NCBI GenBank assembly: GCA_029379385.1 | Contig: CM055618.1 | Coordinates: forward strand, 18,639,071 to 18,703,070 | DNA from: Quillaja saponaria | Taxonomy: Eukaryota; Streptophyta; Magnoliopsida; Fabales; Quillajaceae | DNA: 64,000 nt | Direction of reading: 5' to 3' | Shown: one piece after another, positions 51,027 to 61,664 of the stretch | How positions within the stretch are numbered: the stretch's first letter is position 1 | Layout of the letters: every line of letters begins with the position of its first letter | Notes under the pieces: generated by a model | Seen by the model: the letters and a program-made list of their open reading frames with translations, nothing else | Told to the model about the DNA's origin: nothing | The model's database searches: none | Program-made: the position numbers and the translations under genes

Positions 51027-53442
51027 AAACTTCATGCCACTGTTCTTTTTGCTTTACAATTCAATCCACATAGGAAAAGAAAGTGCAAAGAAAGTCCATT
51101 TAGTTAGATGACTTCTAGGACAGGCAACAAAGCAAGAGTTATATATGACCTCTTTCATATATAACTCCTAAAGTATTCTTAGCAATTGTAGGCACAACAT
51201 TCATCACCCAAGATTTTTGTGATTCAAGAGCAGCTGCAAATCCACCAAGGCCTGCATTCATATCCATCACGTTTCGATATCTTGTGGTGCCAATCAACCT
51301 ATTAATTCTTTTGTAAGCATTGACATGCTTTTTCCAAACTTCATTGTCCTCTTGATAAGATTCTGCCTTGATCCCAGGAACCAAACCCTCAGCTATGAGG
51401 GGAGGGACTGCAAAGAGCCTAGCAGGAAACTTCTTCAATTTCCCTCCTGCAACTTCATTTGCAGTGGCTACCTCAGGAAAAGGGGTTTTACATGACTCCA
51501 TCTTTTTGTACCTATTAAATACCAAAAATAAAACAACTAGGAATCAGGATTGAAAACTCAAACAAATACAAGACCAATTTGACATAAACACATAATCTTC
51601 TCATAGTAGTGAGCTGTAAGAAGATCCCACTAATTAAATCAATAGATAACCAGAGTAACAGACAACTATTATATTTCAATATTTAGGAAGTTAGAAGATT
51701 CTCATAGATCATAAGAAGTATCAGCATTTATACAATGAAATCACCTATTTAAGGCAATATGAAGAGTGACAAAGCTACTGTCATATTTGAAACTGAATTG
51801 AAGTATAAACATACACGAGCTTAAGCGAGGGACTGAGGTGTAAAGGAACTTACCATACATCATCAGCCTCATCCGATTTACATAAGTTGGCAAACTTTTT
51901 TTGACAGGATTTGGCATTTAGCTTTTTCCTCCAGATAGCAATATCTCCCTTTTCATACTTCTTTTCCCAGCAAAGAAGTTCAGCCAGTTGTTCAATCTTT
52001 CTCTGCTCTGCCTGAAGATCCTCCTTAGATCGATTCCATGTTTTGTAGTATGTCTTCCAATTAATAGGAGGACCAGATAAAATCCAGTATCCACCAGGTC
52101 TAAGGAACTCGATCAACTTCCATAAGGTACATACCATCTGCAATTTAGTAAATAGGTGTATCGTTATATACACAAAGGAAATGCTGATATTGATGTTTGA
52201 CTGATTAACAATGATGTTGGTCTATTTTAGCACTAACCATTAGAAGTCCATGGTATGAGACATCAAGAACATTGGGCCATATCAAAGGCTCTAGCAGGGT
52301 ATGGAAGACGTAATGGTGCCAAGAACACCAATTCACAGCAGGTACACCTCGTTCCAATGCAAACTGCACTTGTGCTTTGTGGTTGTCTTTTGGTGCAAAG
52401 GACATGGTCAATACATTTCTCTTCAGCAAGTAAGCACCCCAGCTTGCAACCTGCATTGTATCAGTGTTATTAGTCCAGCAATCATGTCTGAAATGAAACA
52501 ACTGAAAAAACTAATTGTAGCAGCGAACATAGTAAACAGAAAGTTACTATCAATTTTGCCATACATTAATTGCGCATGTACATGGAAAGAGTTCCAAGCT
52601 ACTGTTATATAATATATGAGTGTGTATATTATATACATCACTGTTCGTACTTATAATATTTGGATGAAGTAGTTACAATGAGAGGAGGAAAAATTGGAAG
52701 CAACAGAACACGGGAACAGAAAAAAAGAAGAAAGAAACTGAGTTGATAAGCATATCTAGATATTATATTTACTCGTAGAATTATTTTGACAAGTGACATA
52801 CTCCACAACCAGTGTCCAGTGCCGTTCTGACAGATCCATCTGCAATTGGGATAACTGATGCAAGTTCATCAATATATGCATCTGCACCTTGGGGGAACAT
52901 GGTTCCTCCACCTGGAAATTGGAAGACATTTCCTTGGAACTGCACCCAGTTCTGGACTGCCTTCTCCACTGTCAGGCTCTTGTAAGGAACATTAGCATAA
53001 TGGGCATAGTCTCGGCTTTTAGGCCAGGGGAAAGGAGTTGTATACCCTTTGGGAGCTGGAATAAGACAGTGTAACTTTTCCTCTTCAGATGGACAGTGCC
53101 TTTCCCTATATATCATATTTTCCCTAGGGAATAGCATTGCCCGGTCCTGTTCTTGACAAGGTGTATAGTCTGTGTATTGAAGATTACATGGCTTGAACAG
53201 TTTAGATTTTTGTTTAGAAGGCTCAAAAACCCCTACGTCATTGTGATGGGTTTCGAAAGTCAATTTTTTATTATATTGCAATCCATAAGCTTGTTTACTC
53301 TCGATGCAATTCTATCTCCTCTCCCAAACCCACTCCTCTGCCATGCTCCCAAAAGGTAAAAGAAACAGCAGAGACCGATCACAGCAAATATAGACAACGG
53401 GCTTCGTGCTCTGTGGCCTGGTGCATTATGCTTAGACCCCAT
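50008..53442 (-). pseudogene. PMT14-type methyltransferase pseudogene
   Basis: Intact relatives are Golgi type II membrane proteins with a DUF248 methyltransferase domain linked to pectin methylation. On the minus strand the first exon (53442-52802) gives [14 protein letters not shown], a membrane anchor, [24 protein letters not shown] and ALDTGCGV (SAM-binding motif). Later exons hold [18 protein letters not shown] (52450-52238), [16 protein letters not shown] (52137-51854), [20 protein letters not shown] (51511 to about 51150), HANGLFGLYQNS (about 50674-50593) and DILLEMDRILRPEGTV (about 50248-50008). Lesions seen: a missing A in an A6 run (53264-53269), two single-base insertions in exon 2, CGA to TGA at 52263-52265, an extra base near 52104, loss of the IGIYHDW segment, TAA at 50652-50654 and about three indels in the last exon. 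Such a load cannot be explained by sequencing noise alone. Position next to APRR2 matches At4g18030 as I recall. Confidence 0.88.
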
Positions 53443-56348
53443 GGTATGGTCAGCACAATTCTCTCCAACCTATAATAAGATGCACTGAAGTTAGAGACCT
53501 ATGAGTATGACTACAAGCATATCATCACTACTTACGAAACAGTAAAAATTTGGAGCAATTAATAAATATATGAAAAACCATGGAAACATAATGAACAATT
53601 AGTGATAAATTGACCTAATGTAATTGAGAACAGAATTTCACACAAAATTTTGGTGATCTCAATTGACATGATAACATTTTAATAATATAGACATCTCCAC
53701 AATATAAATAACTGAACCAGATAAAACAAGACTGTGGTTATAAATGAGCTCATTCTCTTTCCACTCTTCATACTTTGACATATAACTAAATTTAGTCTTT
53801 ATGTTAAAAAAAAAAAAAAAAAACACCTGAGGGGAGATTCAACTGATAGTTATCAATTTGAAACATGAAAATATGTCAAATCGACAGATTAGCATTAGTT
53901 TATGTATAACAAGTTCACACAAAGACAGTTATACTGAATCACTTGAAAATTCCATAAACCATCAATAGTCCAAGAATTTATACAGATACATTGATCCTCG
54001 TAGAAGCTGACATAGCCTATTCTATCTTCAGTAATTTCATGATCTATATGTTCCCACGCCCCAATTCACCAACCTATACCAAAAGGTCAAATTTGCTATG
54101 CTTAACTCACTGCAGCATTCAAGCCTAAAACATATGATATGACTCTTGTATAACTTTCAAGGATTTTTTTTTTCCTACTGTTACTCATAAATTCAGCATG
54201 TAGGCCAATTCACAGTATTGTATTGATCTGCAAGAGCCAGCATGCCTATCGATACGGTTGTTTCATGTCATCGTCAACTAGGATCAACATAACGCACTAA
54301 GACAAGACCCAAAAAGGGGATTTAGGAAGGGATGAAAGTGTAAATGTGAGCTCAAATTGTGAAACAGAAAGAAATCTTAAACTAAATTTGATTTCTTTTA
54401 GCCAGAACAACAAAGGGACAAAGTTAGAAAGGAAAAAAGAAGATGAAAGGAATATCTTTTCTTTATCAAATCAACAAACCCATAAAAAGAGAAGAGGATG
54501 CAAGTTAAAAAAGAAGGAAAATATCATATCAATCAAAAATAGAAGGGGGTGAAGAGATGGCTAACCTGAGCCTGGGGAAGGAAAAAAATGTCCCCAATAT
54601 GATTTGAACTTTGAAGCTCTCTCACTCGCTCCTATGCCTCCAGATCTTTAACAGTGGTGGAAATGGCGTAAGTGGGAGTGTCTCTCAATAAACAGCTCAA
54701 AAGGGAAGAGAAAGTAAGAGAGAGATTGTTGTGTTAAACGGAACATGACTGGCGGAGACGAGCGGGAGACCTTTGGCAGTTGGGACTCATTGGGACCCTT
54801 TGTTCGAGTTATCCGCCGACAGGCGTTCTTATGCCCTACGCCCGGGCGCACGACTATCGGGATACATCCTCCCTATTTTTTTTTGATCAGTAACATCACA
54901 TCCTTAAAATCATCTAATAATGAATCATCTAGTTCAGAATAGCTCCTTTTTATTATTGTTTTTTTAAATGATACGATGACTAACTTAATTTAAACGAAAA
55001 ATAAATTATTTATTAACAAATGCACATATTTTATTAAAAAAATAAATCTCACATTTTGAGTTATTAGAGGGTACTTACAATAACTTGGCTGCGATTTTGT
55101 TATTGAATAAAATTTACAATTTTTTTTTGTTTGCTTCCAATGTACAAAATTTATTATACCTTGACTAATATGCTTAAAGATGGCCTTGGTGGTTAGATTA
55201 ATGCAAGTTTATTTCATCTCAGATCCCAATACTGCTATCAATATGAGTGAGCCTTCCTAGTTTCACAACACAAAGGTAAAATAATAGTAGAACTGTTTCC
55301 TTGAATGTCATCAAGATTTCTATAATAAATTGACAACTAGATAACAATAATGGCTCCGGGAAATAATTGGAAGCAAAGAGACAGAAAATAATGAAGCCCC
55401 ATAAAGACAAAAAAATGGTGGAAATTAATATGTTTCTACTCAATCCTAACAAATGTCACCATCTCATTAACTCCCAATCTTGACATGGGGATGATCCAAA
55501 ATTAGTCAATACGATCAACATGATATGGGGTTTACCATCATAAAGACCAAGAACAACAGAAATCATACATTTGCAAAAGAACTTGAGAGTATATATCAGT
55601 TATGGGCATATCCTTCACAGTTTGGTGAACTCATCTCGATCAGATAATGGTGTCATGCAGCTGAGCAAGTAGGCAACCCTGCAATCTATTCTGTATGTTG
55701 TCCATGGACAAAAACAAAAGTATAGCACCAATGTTGGTCTCAGTTTCCAGCAGACTATATCGGTTGAAGTACAAAGAACAGTGTAATCTTAATATTCATG
55801 GGCCCATGCTGTGTTTACCAGTACAGTTAAGATTCTTAGTTCAGGGCAGCAACAAAGCATACTAACACCAATGCAGCATTTGGTTTCCCAAGCTGAGTTG
55901 AAGCGGTAAACAGTTTATACAAGATGTTCTCGGCAGCCATTCACCTTGTGACAGGAACCAAGGTATAGATCTATAGGACATCACTAGACTTCTTGCCTAA
56001 TTTCAACAGCAAAACGAGTTCTGCAATTTTTCTTTTCTTTTCTCTGTCAATAATAGGTTACCAGCCATACACAGAAAACTAAGCACGGTGCATTGCTTAA
56101 ACGTGTTATCTATCCTCCTCTGTACATATAAGCTTGACAAACATATCTCTTAGGCAGCACTATGAGCTATTTCCTCCAACAAAATTGGGATATCAATGCA
56201 ATGACTTTTCAGAATTACTCATTTCAGAAAATGAGTTCCTTGGGCTCTGTATCAAAATTGTGGCACCACATAATATTTTAACTTTGTCAGGGCATAAAAC
56301 ACAGAAAAGCACAACTGTGAAGCATAAATGAGAAGTATAGCAACTCAC
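53443..56348. other. Spacer between the PMT14-type pseudogene and the MAN1-like gene
   Basis: A 5' untranslated exon of the PMT14-type gene probably lies at about 54560-54750, with GC-richer promoter DNA to 54880. 55850-55920 on the minus strand holds a 35-codon frame beginning MAAENILYKLFTAS and ending in a stop; I do not recognise it, but it could be part of the missing last exon or 3' region of the MAN1-like gene. The rest is AT-rich. Confidence 0.45.
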
Positions 56349-59300
56349 CAGCCTTCAAATTGTGCTGTAGCTTATCAGAATTATTGCTCATGCCTTCAAT
56401 GGGTATTTTGCGCACCTCTCTTTTTCTCTTTATCCTTGACGCGTTCAAAGAGCCTTCAACTATAAAACAAGAAAGAAAACAAGGGGTTGAAGTTGCAAAC
56501 GACAAAAAAAAAATTACTAAAAAATATTCAAGAAAATATCAGTTAACTAGGCACACAAAAGATATTTACAAACATGTGACCGTTCCCATTTAAGCTTACT
56601 AGCATACATAAAAATAATCAGACAGACAACAAATTTGTACATGGCCAATTTATAATCTCCAGCTGGTATTTTGACTATTGAAACATATTAGTACAATTTA
56701 TACCTTGCCATTCCCACACCACTTTTGATTCTCCCTTCACCAACTTTGGATAGCGATCTACTCGAGAATCTTCTTTTACCAATTCCTCCACCTGCAAGAT
56801 AAAAGAAAATGATCATGAAAACAAAATTTTCTTCTTTTAACTACATGGACAAAGCCATTAATAAATAAACCTTTGACTGAAGGAAGAAATTATAAGTTAT
56901 GAAGTGGAGGAAAACAAAAAAAAAGTAAAAAATTTAGTTATCAGTAGTTTATCCTCAGAGAACCAGATTGAAGCTTGTGCTAGTATACCCTTGAAATTTT
57001 TTTAACTCTTGACAGCATTAAGGAGGGGACAGCGAAAAAGAAAAAAGAAAGAGGTCCAAGTCATGATTTATGAGGATATTTAGGAGTAATCTCTTCATTC
57101 TGGTTGAATAACCTCATAAATGAAGATGAATAGATCTGAGATGAAGGTTAAAAATGAAATGAAGAAAGTCAGAAACAAAGAGGTTCACAGTTGTGATACA
57201 GAATCTGGATTAAGCTGAAACTTGAAAGTTCCGGTCAATATGATATGAACAAAGGAATTTGGCAAGCAAACTAAAAATAACACAAAACTAATGTATACAC
57301 AAATAGAATGCAATTTAAACTCCTATTCAAATTCAAATACACAATACTTTTCAAGCTGATATACTATCAACATCATGATAATTGATGGCGAACTAAAAGT
57401 CATGGTAAAGACAAAATTATGATTGAAGTTATACTCAAGCAGTGAGTCAAGAGATACCTTTTTCCACAATGAAGGATCCTTCCTCTCTCTTGGCAATAGC
57501 AGATGATCTCGTAACCTAGAGGCAACAACCCAAGGTTCACCATTTACACTCCTTGACGTCAATGCGTTCTCTTCAAGTATTTCACAGACCTATCACATCA
57601 GCAACAAAATACTTTTACTTCAGATGAAAAATAAAAAATAATAATAATAAAGCATATTAAATCCAAAATAGGAATAAAAGGGCATAAAACTTGACTTAAT
57701 ATAATAAATATCTTCATCTAGCCATGTTTTGCAAGGTTTGGTTTTTTAACATTTCAACTCCAAGAACTTGTACCCTAGAGAAGAACAAGAAAATTCTTCT
57801 ATCACAGAAGTCCTAATAGCCAAGTGTTAAGATTCAAAGGAGTCATGGAAATCCTTTAACATGAAAACCTACCGAAAGTTACATTATTAAATTTCCTAGA
57901 AACAGAATATTTAGCCACAGAACAACTGGGCTGTGCTATCTGAATTCTGAATTATCTAGTTGCATTTCCAAAATCCTATTTTGTTCAATATTTCTCCTTA
58001 GTCCTTGGGAACATTAGTATGCGCATCTAAACCTAAAGAAACGTGATATACATAGTGAACAATTAACCTATTTTCACTATGGCACACTGTTCCCATAAAA
58101 ATGTCAGAATTTTATCCACTAGAAATGTGCATTTCTGCCCCACGTACCCAAAGGAAAAATCAACATATTAGACTGTGAGACTATAAAAAAAAAAAACAAA
58201 AACAAAAGTAAAGAAAATCTCCTTATACCTGGTGGTAAAGATCTTCTACTCTGGCAGAGATATGTTGTTCTTGACGAACTTTCCAGAGAAATACTGTGCA
58301 TCCAACAAGCTGTTGATCTTAATAAAGTTAACACTTAACAGGCTTTATCATGTGGGTAACAGAATCTAAACATGAAAATGTCTTCTAGAATGGAATACCA
58401 GTGCACAAAATGGAAAAATAACTAGGGCGTGCTCTGAGATCCACTGATAAGAGCGGCACGAAAATGGCTTGTAATGCTCTGCTAGCAAGTCTGGGCACTT
58501 CAACTCATTGATCCTATATGGTGACATAAATGTATTGAGTTTCAGGACACTGATCACATTGACTTAGAGATTGAAGCTCAAGATAAAATGACATACACAC
58601 CCATGAGCATTTGTCTTTGTTTCAAATACTGAACCAATTGTATCCATCGCCCTTTGTTTTGTGTAATCATAAAGAACATTATCCGAGACAACATTCTTCA
58701 TCAGCTCAGAGCCATCTAAGTCGCTCCACAATTCGTCCTCTCTAACCTGGTAATAGGTATGTAAGAAGATCCAGAACAAGATAGTTTACAGACAAAAGAA
58801 GACATGCAGTACTTTATTCGTTGGATACACGCATAACATATGGAGAAATTCCAGACAAAATTCGTAGGCGTAAAAGGTGTCATACCCAAATAATTCCAGT
58901 TCCGTAGCACAAATATCGAGCATAGGCTTCACATAGTTGATTCTCTACTCTCTCTGACTACAAAGAATTATAAGTCAATTGCAAATTAGAAAGTATAGGT
59001 GAAATTCAAAAGATAGAGTATCCATTTCCTATAAGCAGTATACCAAAATGCACAAGATGCTATGGGCATACAATTTTTTTAGCTGTTTCATAAATGTCTC
59101 CATCTTCTACACATAACTTCCCATGCTTTCTGTGACCAGGAATACATTCCAACTTGCCATCATAACACTCTCCATTATTGGGACAAGGCTCACAAAAATC
59201 TGCAATGATTTTAACTGTCAAAAACTACCATCTATGCAAGTAATAAGCATCGCATTAAGAACTTGTTCAAGATTACATTACTGTAATGATCAGTTGCCAT

Positions 59301-60010
59301 GTTATGGCATAAAAAATTTGAGCTGGGGCACCGAAATAATAATATAAGGAGGAGAATTCACGTATCTGAATTTAGTAAGTTAAATGAATAATAGCACATA
59401 AAACAATCCACCAGCAACATTAGAACAAATATGAGTAATGGAGAGAGAAGACACACAGGGTACTTGCCCTGTACCTACTAAAGAATAAGCGTGTGTGCAT
59501 CCATGTAAGAAGATATCTATTAAAGCTCCCAATCAAACTATCCATGTTACAAGTTAACAAAGAATCAGTTTTTTGAACGAGTTAATGGCTTGGTCAGCTT
59601 AATTGAGAAAGAAAAACAAAATCAAAGCCATATCTGGGCTTCAAAGTAAAGAAGAAACCCGATAAAATTCAAGTACCCCTCCCATTTTTTTCCTACCCTT
59701 ACATTTTAGCACATTAAATAATCAGCCATGTAAATAAGAAAATAAAAATAAACAATCACCGGAAGATACATCTGGCCCATCCACGTTGCTATCGCAGTAG
59801 GGTTTTTGGCGGGGATTAATAAGAGAGGTAGCCAAGAAGTTGCAGACCACAGCAACTGCTGATGCGACTGCGATTACGACGATGAGCCTCAAGAACTCGT
59901 TCTTTGAGGGAAAGAAATTCTGGGGTGGTTCCATTAACAATTTCAATGAAGAATTGGAAGAAGAAGAAGGTGAAGGTTTTGAGTTGGAGTTGGGTCCTTC
60001 GACGCGACAT
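56349..60010 (-). CDS. MAN1/SRC1 C-terminal-domain membrane protein (inner nuclear membrane type)
   Basis: The family shares the winged-helix-like C-terminal domain of animal MAN1 and yeast Src1, proteins of the inner nuclear membrane; the plant member (At5g46560 type) is little studied. Nine exons are supported: 60010-59760, 59199-59072, 58957-58886, 58746-58601, 58513-58399, 58309-58229, 57589-57458, 56791-56704 and 56459-56349. After a membrane span (LRLIVVIAVASAVAVVCNFL) come the Cys-rich CEPCPNNGECYDGKLECIPG, LCEAYARYLCYGTGIIW, a second span (HALVIFPFCALLVGCTVFLW) and NGEPWVVASRLRDHLLLP with VVWEWQ. The ATG at 60010 is out of frame with the rest: it leads into FTFFFFQFF. The good frame opens at ATG 59934 (MEPPQNFFPSKNEF) and continues upstream without a Met, so either translation starts at 59934 or one base is wrong near 59990-60008. 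The final exon, after LKA, was not found. Confidence 0.85.
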
Positions 60011-61099
60011 CGTAGTACTGTAACTTGTTGAGTTTCGCTGAGTCTCCCGCAAAGAGAAAGAAGAGGGGAAAATATGATTATACCCCAGTTTGAGTAATAG
60101 TTCCCGGGTCCGGGTTACGATGAGGCTTGGCTGTTAACTATTGGACTGATTATACCATTTGAGAAAAATTAGATGACTAAATTGAAATATTGTGAAATTA
60201 GAAGGACATGACTGTAATATATCCTCCTCCTTTTACCGAATTAATTTCATAGTTCCCTACGGTCATCTGGAGCTAATTGAATCCCTTGCCTTTCAACCTT
60301 ACCAGTTGAGCCGAAAAGTACCTGGTTTTACAAATTTGGAAGATGATTACAGCCTGTTTTGAGATGTGGCTTTCTGGGACATGCTCCATTTGTGTTAAAC
60401 AAATTGCTACCTGTTTCTTCCTTTTGGGAGCTTCATCTTTCTCTTTCCTTCTTGTGAATTCCAGTACCAGTTCCCTCCTCCCAAAAAAAGAAGTAGAAAA
60501 CGTTGGTTCAAATAATCATGAATGTGTTCTTTGCTGCGATACTGTGTGAGCCTCTGAAATTCTTGCTTCAGAGTGGTGGTTTGATTGATAACATCTGCAT
60601 GTAAACCATGGCCATGGCTTTACATGTAATCGGGGGTCTAGAAATTAGGTCCAAAGGTTTGTGAACCGCTGCAGCGATGAAAGTTTGCAACACTGGGCTA
60701 TGTCTTGCTTGATAAACCCTCTCCTTGACATGAATATGGAGAGCAAACTTTGATATTGCCCTTCACAAATTTTCTATTCAAAATAAAAAAATTGAAGCCG
60801 TATTAGAAACAGAGCAATGGTTCAAGATAATTTCTAACTGACTTCAAGATTATATATTTTTTGTTTCCGAGATCTTTTAGCTCTCCACGGCTAGTGTCAA
60901 TCTCGTACTAAACTGAATTTGAGAGAACAAAAGCAATGTATTAAAAAGAGCCATTTATTTTTTTCCATTTCCTATTACAGTGAAACCTGTTCTAGCAAAA
61001 TTACATCAATTTTCAATCTTTATAGCTTCCTCTTTCAATGTTCACCTGAACACGCAAAAGTATTCAAATTTCAGAAAAATCAGCCAAAAGACTTCTCTC
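60011..61099. other. Spacer
   Basis: 60011-60120 is the leader and promoter start of the MAN1-like gene. The rest, to the stop codon at 61100, holds 3' untranslated sequence of the next gene and AT-rich DNA without a credible frame. Confidence 0.5.
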
Positions 61100-61387
61100 T
61101 CAGAAGACTACGCGAAACTGTGGCGCATCGGACCCACTCGCCGGAAGTATCTCCCACCGGCACGGTTCAAGCTCTTCGGAAACTGGACAATACCCAGCGA
61201 GCGTAACCTTGTCCGCCGAAACGGCAACTAACCCGAACTCGAAGACGGTTATATTGGCGGGTCTCGGAACCTCGACAGCACCATTCATCCCGGGAACTTC
61301 AGCTGGCCTCGGTTGCCCATTTGTGCTAGCCGTGGATTTTGCTTCAGGTTGCTGTGGTTTGCCTCTCCACCAAGACAGTACACCCAT
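61100..61387 (-). CDS. Conserved plant protein of unknown function (At5g18130/At3g03870 type)
   Basis: A single-exon 95-residue protein starting at the ATG at 61387 (MGVLSWWRGKPQQ). After a Pro/Ala/Ser-rich linker (about residues 15-50) comes the conserved block ITVFEFGLVAVSADKVTLAG, then YCPVSEELEPCRWEILPA and the C-terminal PQFRVVF. I remember this block from Arabidopsis At5g18130 and At3g03870, which are annotated only as unknown or membrane proteins; I see no convincing membrane span here. Upstream codons in the same frame (SDTV) have no ATG. It is divergent from the phosphoacetylglucosamine mutase gene with 277 bases between the starts, and the Arabidopsis homologues lie close together as well (At5g18070, At5g18130). 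Function cannot be assigned. Confidence 0.85.
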   Translation of the reverse strand: MGVLSWWRGKPQQPEAKSTASTNGQPRPAEVPGMNGAVEVPRPANITVFEFGLVAVSADKVTLAGYCPVSEELEPCRWEILPASGSDAPQFRVVF

Positions 61388-61664
61388 GACTGTGTCTGAC
61401 ACTGAACTAGGGCTTTGGAGCTAGGTTTTTGTAAGGTCCGGCTTATTCAGCAGATGAAATGACATTATTGCCCTTTCAATAAAAGGAAAAACGAGAGGGG
61501 TGACATAAAAAGTCCGCAACTTCGTGAATTGTGAGTCAATGTGTGTGAATGGGTGATGCTGAAGCTAGAAACATAGCGTGGTCGAAGAAATCGGAGAATC
61601 CATCAAAGTTCATCTCTGTCTCTTTCTCTGTGTCACAGCCTATCTTCACCTTCGTGCTCCAATT
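61388..61664. promoter_or_regulatory. Shared divergent promoter region
   Basis: Only 277 bases separate the start codons of two genes facing away from each other, so both core promoters and leaders must lie here. TTTCAATAAAAGG at 61476-61488 is a loose TATA-like stretch. No clear element was identified. Confidence 0.5.

Noticed and set aside
55180..55230. tRNA-like or SINE-like text (GGCCTTGGTGGTTAG)
   Set aside because: Resembles an A box, but no B box or cloverleaf could be found downstream.
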